NCBI GenBank assembly: GCA_015063285.1
Contig: SUST01000006.1
Span: forward strand, 1 to 64,000
From: Thermoplasmata archaeon
Lineage (GTDB): Archaea > Thermoplasmatota > Thermoplasmata > Methanomassiliicoccales > Methanomethylophilaceae
Length of the DNA: 64,000 nucleotides
Direction of reading: 5' to 3'
Positions 54,038 to 62,885 of this stretch are shown one piece after another; the stretch's first letter is position 1; each line of letters opens with the position of its first letter. The notes under the pieces were generated by a model. That model searched no databases, was not told the origin of the DNA, and saw only the letters and a program-made list of their open reading frames with translations. A program made the translations under genes and the position numbers.

Positions 54038-54042
54038 CACAT

Positions 54043-56043
54043 TCACCTGAATTGCTTGGGCTTACCCGCAGCCCTTATCGTCATGTGGATTTCGACCAGA
54101 GGATTGTCCTCTCCGTAATCCTTCGAGTTACCGTACTTGAACGTGCTGCGATCAGTTTCAACGCTGATTGAAATGTCTTCAGCACCGCTTCTGTCTATGG
54201 CGTCCTGAACATATCTGCGTCCGTCTTCTTCGGCATGCTTGAGGGCTTCCTCCATGGAATCGTATTTTACATTGCCCATCTTGGAGAATACCTCTACTTT
54301 GCTCTCGGTAGCACCGATTGTTTCCGGTTTTATCAGAATCTCCAGGACTTCGGAGATGGAGGAAGTAATGGCGCCGATTGCATTTCCTACTCCGGAGTAT
54401 TCGTGGATGAGAACAGGGGTATTGAACGCCTCTCCCACCCATTTGATGTATACTCCTGACGGGGCACCGATGCCTATGATCGGTTGTTTTATCGTAATGC
54501 TGCAGCTGTAGTCATTGTTACCTTCATGGAAGACTGCTTTCTTGAGCATATTTTGAGCCACATCGCTGATGGTGTGCCCCCCTTCCTCATGGTAGATGAC
54601 CTTCATCAGTTCCAAGCATAGTTTGTATTTTATGCGGTCCTTCGCTTCCTTGATGAAGGATTCGGTGTTCGATCCCATTCTGTCTGCAAGATAGTTTACT
54701 GCGGCCAGAGAAGCTTCTGCATCGAATTCGGAATATGTGCCCTCAGCATGGAGGATATCTGTAGGCGTTACACCTATCCTTTGTATGTAACCGAGGGATT
54801 CGAGTTTGTATATGTTGAAGTTCATGGGATGTATTCCCAGAATCTCGCCTGCCTCGTTCAGGCTGTACGGATGATCTTTAAGAAGCTCCAGCAGACTCAT
54901 GTCTGTTGGTGTGATAATACGGCCTTCCTCAGGTATCCTGAGGGTGCGGAACATCTCGCAATCGAGTATGATGTTGTCCTCGCCTAACGCAGGTGGGGAA
55001 GGCCTTGATGCGATATTCGTTAATCTTCTGTAGTAATCGTGAACAAATTCCCACTCGGTGCTGGCAAGACACACAGGCATTACTCTCAGAGATGAAAGTA
55101 TCATATTCGGGCCGTTCACCAATATACGGCTGTCCCCTCCAATACCAGAAGTCTCGATGTCAGCAGCCATCACCCTCGTGCGTTTTCCACCGATGATCGC
55201 ACCTTCGGGGTCAAGGCGCGGTCTTCCGTTACGAAGGATTCCGATGTCTGTCGTAGTTCCTCCCATATCCATAACGATGGCGTTCTTTTGTCCGGTCAGC
55301 ACCATAGCTCCTATAAGACTCGCAGCTGGTCCGGATATGATTGTTTCCACTGGACGTTCTTTTGCGATGTCCTCGCCCATCATGGATCCGTCTCCGCGTA
55401 CTATCATCAGAGGGGCATGAATGGACAGCTCTTCCATGACTTTCTTAACTGATTTGATGAGGTCGTCGATGATCGGGATGAGGCGCGCATTCATTATGGA
55501 TGTGGACGTCCTCTCGTTAAAGCCGAGTCCGGAAGATAATTCATGTCCGCATATCACAGGCACATTCAGAATGGACTTGGCCAAAGCCTTGATTTTGTTC
55601 TCGTGGTCAGGATTGCGGACTGACAGGAAACTGTTGATTGACAGTCCATCTACCTTCCCTTTGATCTCTTCCAGGAATTTTGTAGCGGCATCGATGTCAA
55701 GCGGTTTCGCCTCATTTCCATGCAGGTCATGGCCTCCAGAAATCACTATGGAAAAGTCAGACCTAACTGAATTGTCGTAATCATTGCCGATGCATATGAG
55801 TCCTACTCTGCATCCTTTTCCCTCCACTACTGAGTTGGTTGCTAGAGTAGATGAGAGGGATACGACGCCAATCTTTGGTAGATACTCTTGTGGGATTTTC
55901 ATCATTACATTGCGCAATCCGATACTCAAATCCTCTCTAGTTGTGTGAGACTTAGTGCAGTAAAGGACATCGTTATTGTCCAAATTAATTATGGCTGCAT
56001 CTGTGTATGTGCCCCCGGTATCGAGGCCTAATCCCAGTGTCAT
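54043..56043 (-). CDS. HyuA-type hydantoinase/oxoprolinase-family ASKHA ATPase
   Basis: A 666-residue protein of the HyuA family. The phosphate-binding loops are LGLDTGGTYTDAAII at residues 4-18 and VMDMGGTTTDIGIL near 255. VSLSSTLATNSVVEGKG and RPVETIISGPAASLIGA are typical. The partner HyuB subunit is absent. HyuA shares the ASKHA fold with RACo-type ATPases that reductively reactivate corrinoid proteins, so in this operon it may drive such activation; this is inference. It overlaps the DUF1638 gene and lies 91 bp after the zinc-ribbon gene. Confidence 0.8.
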   Translation of the reverse strand: MTLGLGLDTGGTYTDAAIINLDNNDVLYCTKSHTTREDLSIGLRNVMMKIPQEYLPKIGVVSLSSTLATNSVVEGKGCRVGLICIGNDYDNSVRSDFSIVISGGHDLHGNEAKPLDIDAATKFLEEIKGKVDGLSINSFLSVRNPDHENKIKALAKSILNVPVICGHELSSGLGFNERTSTSIMNARLIPIIDDLIKSVKKVMEELSIHAPLMIVRGDGSMMGEDIAKERPVETIISGPAASLIGAMVLTGQKNAIVMDMGGTTTDIGILRNGRPRLDPEGAIIGGKRTRVMAADIETSGIGGDSRILVNGPNMILSSLRVMPVCLASTEWEFVHDYYRRLTNIASRPSPPALGEDNIILDCEMFRTLRIPEEGRIITPTDMSLLELLKDHPYSLNEAGEILGIHPMNFNIYKLESLGYIQRIGVTPTDILHAEGTYSEFDAEASLAAVNYLADRMGSNTESFIKEAKDRIKYKLCLELMKVIYHEEGGHTISDVAQNMLKKAVFHEGNNDYSCSITIKQPIIGIGAPSGVYIKWVGEAFNTPVLIHEYSGVGNAIGAITSSISEVLEILIKPETIGATESKVEVFSKMGNVKYDSMEEALKHAEEDGRRYVQDAIDRSGAEDISISVETDRSTFKYGNSKDYGEDNPLVEIHMTIRAAGKPKQFR

Positions 56044-56099
56044 GATTCTTGAATCCCGTCCTAGTGATGTCGGTGTTAAGAGGTTGTAAGAAGGTGTGG

Positions 56100-56121
56100 A
56101 GAATAGGGGTCGCCCTATTCT
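56100..56121. terminator. Intercistronic hairpin between zinc-ribbon and HyuA-type genes
   Basis: The perfect 9-bp stem AGAATAGGG/CCCTATTCT with a 4-nt loop (GTCG) lies in the 90-bp gap between the two minus-strand genes. It may end part of the transcripts or protect a 3' end, lowering hyuA expression relative to the methyltransferase genes. Confidence 0.55.
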
Positions 56122-56133
56122 GGTATTGATTAT

Positions 56134-56454
56134 TCATTTGTTGAATGATGATATGCCACGATCCGTGCCACGGTTGTACATGAAATTACTCATGTGGTCT
56201 GACAGTATCCTTTGCTGATCTTTGTTATGGATGTCAGTCGAGTTCAGTATAGGGAATTCGTAATCGCATTTGTTGCAACGTACTTTGTTGCAACCGCGAA
56301 CGGCTTCCGAGCATCCTTGGCAAGCGAATGCCCTGGCGTAAACCAGTGAGAAATTGAATCCGCATCTGGGGCACGTAAGGGTTTTGCGTACCGATGCGGT
56401 CTCAGTATCTTTGAAGCCATGGTCGTTCATGGCTTTGAAGAACGTAGTAGTCAT
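56134..56454 (-). CDS. Zinc-ribbon protein
   Basis: A 106-residue protein starting at ATG 56454 with GAGTGAT upstream; GTG 56463 is in frame. It contains CPRCGFNF near residue 30, CQGCSEAVRGC near 47, and CNKCDYEFPI near 60, forming one or two zinc-binding ribbons. The C-terminal tail is basic and polar. It is the third gene of the methyltransferase operon; no function is known. It might be a regulator or a metal donor to the URO-D-type enzyme, which needs zinc. Confidence 0.7.
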   Translation of the reverse strand: MTTTFFKAMNDHGFKDTETASVRKTLTCPRCGFNFSLVYARAFACQGCSEAVRGCNKVRCNKCDYEFPILNSTDIHNKDQQRILSDHMSNFMYNRGTDRGISSFNK

Positions 56455-56471
56455 GGGAATCACTCAATTGT

Positions 56472-56543
56472 GGATTCCACCGCCCTGCTGGAAGAAAAAC
56501 AAGGGGCAGGAGCAGGATGGTGGAATCCCCGCCCGAAGGCGGG
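56472..56543. promoter_or_regulatory. Long intercistronic stem-loop and adjoining UUCG hairpin
   Basis: An 18-bp inverted repeat (56472-56489 with 56511-56528, one wobble and one mismatch) with a 21-nt loop is followed immediately by a perfect 6-bp GC stem (CCCGCC/GGCGGG, 56528-56543). Read on the transcribed strand, the latter has a UUCG loop. Both lie in the 101-bp gap between the methyltransferase and zinc-ribbon genes and could stabilise or terminate the upstream message. Confidence 0.65.
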
Positions 56544-56555
56544 TTAGAATGTTTC

Positions 56556-57650
56556 TCAGAATGCTCCGTACTTGTGGGTCGCGTCCATAACTCCCTGGAC
56601 AACTTCCCACTTGGTCTCAAGGTCCGGAGGGACCTCACATCCGGATGCGATGCACACGTGCGAGTTGAGCCCTGCTTTGCACATTGCGGTCTTACAGTCC
56701 TGGCAGAGTTCCTTGGTCACCTGTACAGCCTCATCGTAAGTGCCTCTCATGAAGAGCTGGGGGTCGATTGTTCCCATGATTGTACACTTCTCGCCGTATC
56801 CTCTCTCGATGACGCTTGCCATCGTAGGGGACTCAGGGATCTGAGGGTAATATGCCATAGAGTATCCGTCAACACCGAACAGTTTGATCTGGGTGTCGAG
56901 GTGAGGCATATCAGCACAGTTGTGGATTGCGAGACCGATTCCTGCCTTCCTGGTTGCTTCGTTGGTCCTCTTGGCGTATTTCTCTCCCTCGAATTCCATG
57001 TATTCAGGGTCTCCGAGACAGGAGTAGTTACCCCAAAGGTAATCCCAACACATTGCTTCTACGCCGGTCTGTGCGATCTCTGTTACTGCTTCGCAACAGA
57101 ACTGTGTCGTGGATTCTAGTGCCTTGTGGACTGCATCGGGATCAGTGTACATGTCCATCATGACCTGCTCCGCTCCTCCTGCTTGGGTGAGAGTTAGGAG
57201 AGGTCCCTCGAGGAATGACATGAGGAATGATTTTCCTTTCAGTTCCTTTGCAGCAAGTTTGTTCATCTCAATGAGGTGTCCCGTACGGCCCTTATGGCAG
57301 TCGGGGTGTGTCTCAGCGATCTTCTCGTAATCTTCTGCCGTGTGGACGATGTGACCATCGACGAATGGAGTGTTCTCAGCATCCATCCTTACGTTCGCGC
57401 CGTAGTCATGAGCTGTGACGGAAAGGTCCTCTAGCAGAACAGAGTATGGGAATTTGTACTGCTTGAATCCCTCGACGAATGAATCCGCACATACCTTCGC
57501 ATCAGTTGCCCAAGTCTTGTAGGTAACTGGCTGGTTGGGGAGAAGCCTTCTCTGAAGTCCGCAGACAAGAGGGTATGCGGGAAGCTCATCGACAGGCTCG
57601 TTCATGAGGGTTGCTACTGCTCTCTCATAGGGTGTCATAGGTGCGACCAT
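56556..57650 (-). CDS. URO-D-family methylcobamide methyltransferase (MtbA/MtaA/MtsA type)
   Basis: A 364-residue TIM-barrel of the uroporphyrinogen decarboxylase family. The zinc site of methylcobamide:CoM methyltransferases is visible as HNC (IHNCADMPH, near residue 243) and a later Cys (ASGCEVPPD near residue 330). It moves the methyl group from the corrinoid protein to coenzyme M, or in MtsA-like members also takes it from the substrate. The ATG at 57650 has GGGGTGA ahead. It lies 5 bp after the corrinoid gene. No substrate-specific MtbB/MttB-like gene accompanies it. Confidence 0.88.
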   Translation of the reverse strand: MVAPMTPYERAVATLMNEPVDELPAYPLVCGLQRRLLPNQPVTYKTWATDAKVCADSFVEGFKQYKFPYSVLLEDLSVTAHDYGANVRMDAENTPFVDGHIVHTAEDYEKIAETHPDCHKGRTGHLIEMNKLAAKELKGKSFLMSFLEGPLLTLTQAGGAEQVMMDMYTDPDAVHKALESTTQFCCEAVTEIAQTGVEAMCWDYLWGNYSCLGDPEYMEFEGEKYAKRTNEATRKAGIGLAIHNCADMPHLDTQIKLFGVDGYSMAYYPQIPESPTMASVIERGYGEKCTIMGTIDPQLFMRGTYDEAVQVTKELCQDCKTAMCKAGLNSHVCIASGCEVPPDLETKWEVVQGVMDATHKYGAF

Positions 57651-57655
57651 TCAAA

Positions 57656-58288
57656 TCACCCCTTGAGGTATGCAACGCAGTCCTGAGCGTTGATGTCACG
57701 GTGGTCTGCTCCAATGGTCTCGGCAAACTGAGGTGAAGTCGGTGGTCCGCCAATTGTGACAATGCATCCTTCTTTGAGGCCGGATTCCTTCATGAGATCC
57801 ATGGTTGATTTCATTCCATCCATGGTGGGGGTCATGAGCGTTGAGAGACAGAGAATCTCGAGCTTCTCCTCTTTCACCTTGTCTACGATCAGACTAGGTG
57901 CGATATCCTTACCCATGTCAGTGACGAGGAATCCTCCTGCCGTCAACATGGTCTTAACGATGTTTTTACCGATGTCATGGACGTCTCCTTCCATGACTGC
58001 TGTGCCTGCTCTCTTTGCGTTGTCCAAAGCCCCTGCGGGAATTGCAGGAATAAGAATGTCCAATCCTGCATACAGTACCTTGGAAGCTACCAGGACCTGA
58101 GGAAGGAACATCTTGTGTTCTGCGAATTTGTCTCCAACAATAGACATTCCTTTAACGAGTCCTTCATTTATTGCTTCTACGGGGTCGAGACCTTCGTCGA
58201 GCGCTTGTTGCGCTAACGGTGCAGCGTCCTTGATCTTCAAGTTCACTACAGAGTCGGCTAAGGCCTGATAGATTTCCTCCTTGCTCAT
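57656..58288 (-). CDS. Corrinoid protein of a methyltransferase system (MtbC/MttC type)
   Basis: A 210-residue corrinoid protein. Residues 1-85 form the helical cap (EAINEGLVKGMSIVGDKF, MFLPQVLVASK). GDVHDIGKNIVKTMLTAGGF at about 102-121 contains the cobalt-ligand His, and LSTLMT and TIGGPPTS complete the B12 fold. It carries the methyl group to the URO-D partner encoded 5 bp downstream. AAGGAG precedes its ATG. It is the first gene of the operon, with a 600-bp AT-rich upstream region. Confidence 0.92.
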   Translation of the reverse strand: MSKEEIYQALADSVVNLKIKDAAPLAQQALDEGLDPVEAINEGLVKGMSIVGDKFAEHKMFLPQVLVASKVLYAGLDILIPAIPAGALDNAKRAGTAVMEGDVHDIGKNIVKTMLTAGGFLVTDMGKDIAPSLIVDKVKEEKLEILCLSTLMTPTMDGMKSTMDLMKESGLKEGCIVTIGGPPTSPQFAETIGADHRDINAQDCVAYLKG

Positions 58289-58860
58289 TTTTTACTCCTT
58301 CTAACCGAAATTGGTTGAGTGAAAAAAGGTCATCCATGAGTATAAAATAGTTATTGTTCAGACATAAGATTTTTGTTAATTTTTGTTTTAGCTACTAATT
58401 TTTTGGTTAATTAGTATTTAAAGAACACATAAATATGGTTAAAAAATACCAATTAATTATAGTATTAGAGTTGTAAAAAATCACTCTAAAAAATTAAGAC
58501 TTAAAATCTAATATTAAAATATAATGTAATAATACATCCAATGTTGACAACTCAATAAAACTTTTAATCAGAGAAATAAAGCGTAATCACTACGAGGAGA
58601 ATAGTGAAAAATGGACGTCTATAAAGTAGTATTAAATCTATTATTATAAAAGACCAAAAGATGGATTATCTAATTACTTCTGTCAAAAGAGTAGCATACC
58701 TTTTATGATGGTGATAGCTGTCATTCTTTTCTGAGTTTTAGTTTGAAAGAAAGGTATGGCGCAACAATAGGATTTAAGAAGATGGTTAACTGAACAATAG
58801 TTTCAACACCCTCATTGGAAGATAACTGGAGAAAAGAATCGTATTAGAATTCGGAGGGTT
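58289..58860. promoter_or_regulatory. AT-rich leader region of the methyltransferase operon
   Basis: About 570 bp without a gene and strikingly A/T-rich. A TATA-like element (CTATTTTATA on the minus strand, 58341-58350) would start transcription near 58316, giving a leader of about 28 nt. Many other A/T runs near 58380-58530 may be regulator sites or upstream elements. No clear inverted repeats are seen. Confidence 0.45.
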
Positions 58861-58882
58861 CGGGCCGTTGTGCGGCCCTCCC
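58861..58882 (-). terminator. Hairpin after the second LRR surface gene
   Basis: A GGGCCG/CGGCCC stem with a 5-nt loop, extendable by a GAGGG/CCCTC outer stem, lies 15 bp beyond the minus-strand stop at 58897. Confidence 0.6.
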
Positions 58883-58896
58883 CCTCATAAATCGTT

Positions 58897-60759
58897 TCAA
58901 CCTTTGCGTGCAACGGCTGCGATGAAAATAGCCGTTACAGCAAGAACGATCACTGTGGCGATTGTCTTCGGAGTGTCGTCAGCAGGAGAGTCATCCTCGC
59001 CGTCCATGCCGTCGTCTCCGCCGACATCGGTGACATCTCCCACCTGGTATGTAGCCAAAAGGAACACGTTGCCGTATCTGTCCTCCACCGAGTTCCAGCC
59101 GCAGAACGTGAGTCCGAATTTGTTCACAGGGTCTTCTCCCTCATACGAAGGCCATTCGTTCAGGGGTACTCCTGTGGTCTTCTGAAGTATTGTACCGTCG
59201 TAGTTCATCCACGTGTAGGTGAGCGTTTCCGGTTTCGGATCCGGGATCTTGTACACGCTGCCCTTCTCCGGCGCTCCAATGGAAGTCCATGTGTATCCGC
59301 CGATGGCACCCGCAGTCACTGGTTCAACCTTTGTCGTCTTATCGCTTTCGTAGAACGTCATCGAGGTGAATGAGCCCATGTACTTTGAGGCTATTTGCGG
59401 GTCGTTGATCGCAGGTGCGTTGAATGTTTCCAGGTTTGCGCATAGGAAGGTAAAGAAACCGAGGTCGACATCAGTCCCTTCGATAGAGATGTATTTCAGG
59501 GTTTCGGATGTGAATGCCATCGTGTCTATGGATTTGACGGAAGCCGGTATGACCACTGACGTCAGGCTGTTCGAGCTGAATGCACACGCGCCTATGGATT
59601 TGACGGAATCGGGGATATTGACGTATTCTAACGGAGTACCGGCGAAGGCATGACCCTCTATCGATTCAATGGAAGCGGGCAGGACTATCGTTTTCAACGA
59701 TTTACATTCTCTAAACAAGCATCCCGGAATCTCTTTGAAGTTATCGGGGATATATGCATATTCGAGAGATGTACAATTTTCAAAAGCGCTGCTTCCTAAC
59801 GATTCCAGACCTTCAGGGAGTATGACGCATTTCAAAGATTCGCATCCTTTGAAGGCACCATTTCCTATGGACTTTATGTTGTCCAGCTTTATTTCGGTGA
59901 TTCCGCTGCTGTCGAATGACCACTCTTCAATCTCCGTGACGGAATCAGGGAGAACGACTGTCTTCAGATCACTGCAGCTTGAGAATGTTCTCGAAGCAAT
60001 CTTCGTGACGCCATCCGGTATCACTATCGACTTTATACCTGAGTTCGAGAACGTTCCGTTCAAAGCCCTTATCGAGCTTGGAAGTTCGATCTCTGGGATG
60101 GGTGCGCCGTAGAACACATCTAGTCCAAGTTCCTTTATGCCGTTCGGCAGTTTGACGGAAGTCAATTGGGTGCAGTCCTTGAAGATCTCGTCTCCCATCT
60201 TGGTGACAGTGTCTGGGATGACTATGGATTTGAGTTCGGTTCTTTCGAATGCGCTGTTTCCGATACTGGTCAGGGTGCTGGGAAGCACAACTTCAGAGAA
60301 TCTCAAGCAGAAGAATGCGAAGGATCCGATATGGGTCACGCCTTCCTCTATGATCAGCTTATTGCATCCGTAGTACGGGGAAGCCCATGCGGCCCTATCT
60401 ATCCACGGGGTGGTGGAGCAATCGGTGTGGTCTACATGGTGATAGTCCTCCATGGGGCCATTTCCGCTGACCTTTAGGATACCATCGCCTATCTGGACCA
60501 ATCCTGCAGAGTCTTTCTGCATCCATTGGCTATCATACGTGACCACACAATTTCCTGAATTCCAGGTAGTGTGGATTATTCCTGTATCCCCGTCGTGTAT
60601 TCCTATATCCCCGTCGTGTATTACAGCATCCGTTGATTCCGCTCCGACCGCGACGATATATGTACCGCACAGCATGAACGCAGCAGCCATCAGCACCAGG
60701 GCCAGCTTCTTCGAATTCGCGGAGTTAGATGTCTTTCCGACATTTCCTGTCTTTCTCAT
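58897..60759 (-). CDS. Large BspA-type leucine-rich-repeat surface protein
   Basis: A 620-residue exported protein. The signal-type segment spans residues 18-40. A tandem repeat IHDGD(I/T)G follows near residues 47-60. From about residue 130 to 450 there are about fourteen BspA/LRR_5 repeats (AFERTELKSIVIPDTV, AFENCTSLEYAYIPDN). A separate C-terminal domain (YTWMNYDGTILQKTTG, TFCGWNS) precedes an acidic linker (GGDDGMDGEDDSPADD) and a final membrane anchor. It probably faces the host or other cells. GGTGATTGA precedes the ATG. Confidence 0.9.
   Translation of the reverse strand: MRKTGNVGKTSNSANSKKLALVLMAAAFMLCGTYIVAVGAESTDAVIHDGDIGIHDGDTGIIHTTWNSGNCVVTYDSQWMQKDSAGLVQIGDGILKVSGNGPMEDYHHVDHTDCSTTPWIDRAAWASPYYGCNKLIIEEGVTHIGSFAFFCLRFSEVVLPSTLTSIGNSAFERTELKSIVIPDTVTKMGDEIFKDCTQLTSVKLPNGIKELGLDVFYGAPIPEIELPSSIRALNGTFSNSGIKSIVIPDGVTKIASRTFSSCSDLKTVVLPDSVTEIEEWSFDSSGITEIKLDNIKSIGNGAFKGCESLKCVILPEGLESLGSSAFENCTSLEYAYIPDNFKEIPGCLFRECKSLKTIVLPASIESIEGHAFAGTPLEYVNIPDSVKSIGACAFSSNSLTSVVIPASVKSIDTMAFTSETLKYISIEGTDVDLGFFTFLCANLETFNAPAINDPQIASKYMGSFTSMTFYESDKTTKVEPVTAGAIGGYTWTSIGAPEKGSVYKIPDPKPETLTYTWMNYDGTILQKTTGVPLNEWPSYEGEDPVNKFGLTFCGWNSVEDRYGNVFLLATYQVGDVTDVGGDDGMDGEDDSPADDTPKTIATVIVLAVTAIFIAAVARKG
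60580..60621. repeat. 21-bp tandem repeat (two copies) in the LRR gene
   Basis: Units 60580-60600 and 60601-60621 differ at one base and encode the heptad IHDGD(I/T)G twice. Such a repeat can change copy number by slippage. Confidence 0.7.
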
Positions 60760-61022
60760 TCAATCACCATTTCAATGGTCCGACCGGATAGCGGTCAAAT
60801 CTGATTACAGAAACTGACAGATATAATGTATTAAGATATTATCATCAGATTATCAATACAAGTATAAAGCAAGGCCTTGACAGCAGAGCGATGTCTCCGA
60901 ATTCTGGAGGATGATGAGGGTTACGATTCAGAGAAATGGGTTCGAAAAGCGGTCGCGGTCGATGATTGTCCTGCAGCCGCTGTGGTGTTAGATTATTAAA
61001 GATAGTTCTCTTTCGCACATTC

Positions 61023-62552
61023 ATGTCGGGAGAAATTCTAACTTACGAGAATATCGACCCGCAGGTTCGTAAAAAGATCATGTATGGAATCGCACTCGCT
61101 ATGCTTGTAGCGTGCTTCGACGGTTCCATAACGGCAACATGCGGTCCTGAGATCGGTAACTCGTTCAACAATACAAGCCTTCTACCGTGGCTTACGATGG
61201 GCTATCTGCTCTTCGAGACCATCATGATCCCGATCTCAGGTAAGCTCTCCGATCTCTACGGAAGAAAGAAGCTGCTGATGATCGGACTCATATTCTTCCT
61301 TCTGAGTTCCATCGTTGCTACCATCGGTATCAGCATGGAGATCATGGTCTGCGCCCGTGCCATCCAAGGTATGGCCGGAGGTATCATAATTCCAGTTTCC
61401 GCCGCTGTCATTGCGGACCTGTATGCCCCTGAGGAGAGGGGGAAGATGCAGGGTGCCCTCGGTGCACTGTTTGGTATCGGATTGGGTATCGGCCCTCTGA
61501 TCGGAGGAGCGCTCGCAACCATGAGCATCGCAGGCATCCCTGGATGGCATTTCGCATTCGCGATCAACATCCCCATCCTTCTGGCAACAATTATAATGTG
61601 TAAGGAGGAGTTCCCAATGCCTGCCAATCTGCAGGCTAAGCCTGAGATAGACTTCAAAGGAATCGGTCTGATCACCTTGCTTCTGATCGTCTTCATCATC
61701 TACTTCCAGATGTTCGGAACGGCATTCGATGTCGTCAGTATTGAGTCGCTCGTGATGATCTTCGTCATGGTCGGACTCATCATCCTTCTCAGCAGAGTAG
61801 AATCCAAGGCCGCCGAACCCATCATCGCACCCCATGTGCTGAAGAACCCCACCGTCAGGTCGGCATCCTTGTTGCTGTTCCTGCTCGGATTCTCGATGAT
61901 CGGTGACGAACTGTTCACATCGATGTTCCTGCAGAAGGTCGAAGGATACAGCGCCATCAACGCCGGACTTTTCATGCTGTGCATGATCATCGGTATGGCC
62001 ATCACTTCAGCCATCGCTGGAAGCAAGGTCGAGAAGACAGGATATAAACCTTGGATCTTCGCAGGACCGGTCCTGATGGCCCTCGGAATGATGGGAATGT
62101 CTTTCATCACCGAATTCTCCGTACCTCAGTTGGCGATTTCGGAGTTCGTATTCGGTCTCGGCGTTGGATGTCTCATGGCATCGCTGATGGCCTGTGTGCA
62201 GAACAGCTGTGTGGATTCCGAAGTGGGAATGACCACCTCTGTCGTATCACTGTTCAGGAACATCGGTTCGACTATCGGTTCGAGCGTGTACACGATGTTG
62301 GTTGCCGTTGGTGTCAGTTACTACTCCATACAGGAGGGGATTACCCAATGGGCGAACGAAGGGGTAGGTATCTTGGAGCATCTGGGCGGATTGTTCGACG
62401 AACAAATCAAGTTCGTCTTCACCAATTCCGTAGCGGATGCTTTCGCCGTCGGTACCATAATCCTTATCGCGGCTGCAATAATCGGATATCGTTTCAAGAT
62501 CGTCCACATGAGCAAGACCAAGGAGATCATCGATATCGAGAGCAAGGAATGA
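61023..62552 (+). CDS. Fourteen-TM MFS drug/metabolite exporter (EmrB/QacA type)
   Basis: A 509-residue transporter; ATG 61023 (MSGEILTYENID) is preferred, since the 19 upstream residues are Cys/Arg-rich. Features of DHA2/EmrB-type exporters: ACFDGSITATCGPEIG near helix 1, GKLSDLYGRKKLLMIG between helices 2 and 3, RAIQGMAGGIIIPVSAAVI, and GIGLGIGPLIGGAL (motif C). About fourteen membrane segments are expected. The substrate is unknown; it may export toxic compounds met in the gut. Confidence 0.88.
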   Translation: MSGEILTYENIDPQVRKKIMYGIALAMLVACFDGSITATCGPEIGNSFNNTSLLPWLTMGYLLFETIMIPISGKLSDLYGRKKLLMIGLIFFLLSSIVATIGISMEIMVCARAIQGMAGGIIIPVSAAVIADLYAPEERGKMQGALGALFGIGLGIGPLIGGALATMSIAGIPGWHFAFAINIPILLATIIMCKEEFPMPANLQAKPEIDFKGIGLITLLLIVFIIYFQMFGTAFDVVSIESLVMIFVMVGLIILLSRVESKAAEPIIAPHVLKNPTVRSASLLLFLLGFSMIGDELFTSMFLQKVEGYSAINAGLFMLCMIIGMAITSAIAGSKVEKTGYKPWIFAGPVLMALGMMGMSFITEFSVPQLAISEFVFGLGVGCLMASLMACVQNSCVDSEVGMTTSVVSLFRNIGSTIGSSVYTMLVAVGVSYYSIQEGITQWANEGVGILEHLGGLFDEQIKFVFTNSVADAFAVGTIILIAAAIIGYRFKIVHMSKTKEIIDIESKE

Positions 62553-62563
62553 ACATTTCATCA

Positions 62564-62585
62564 GCCCTTCGGGGCCTAAACCCTT
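62564..62585 (+). terminator. Weak terminator after the MFS gene
   Basis: A short stem GCCC/GGGC with a TTCG loop (62564-62575) is followed by TAAACCC and a pyrimidine run. It is weaker than the other terminators here. Confidence 0.45.
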
Positions 62586-62699
62586 TCATTTCTGCCTAAA
62601 CTTTAATCTAAGAGGACTCCGGCGATGGACTGTCGGCAAGAGGGAACACAACACTGTCTTGTTCAGAAACTAGATGAGAAGATGGTCTCCGCTCTGATT

Positions 62700-62885
62700 T
62701 CATGGAGATCTAGCATAGGCTGTGTGACTGAGCTCAGAACCTCTCCCCGTAGGTGAACCCCCTAGCCATTTATCCAGGGTCTTTCCGTATATCATATCTC
62801 TTATCTTTCTCTCGACCATCGAGTTTACCTTTTCGACCAGGAATCCGAGCAAATATGCGGCCTTGTCCAAATCCCTGTACATCAT
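62700..62885 (-). CDS. Small protein coupled to the Pr6Pr-like gene
   Basis: A 61-residue protein starting at ATG 62885, which overlaps the TGA (62884-62882) of the upstream membrane gene. It is cationic, with FLVEKVNSMVERKIRDMIYG in its centre and no membrane segment. The same frame is open far upstream (to 63608), but the residues between about 62886 and 63118 are an out-of-frame reading of the membrane gene and not real protein. The family is unknown. Confidence 0.5.
   Translation of the reverse strand: MMYRDLDKAAYLLGFLVEKVNSMVERKIRDMIYGKTLDKWLGGSPTGRGSELSHTAYARSP

Noticed and set aside
53426-58288. Possible pyrrolysine-encoding methylamine methyltransferase in the operon
   Set aside because: No long frame interrupted by a single in-frame TAG is present; all six genes are open and end normally.
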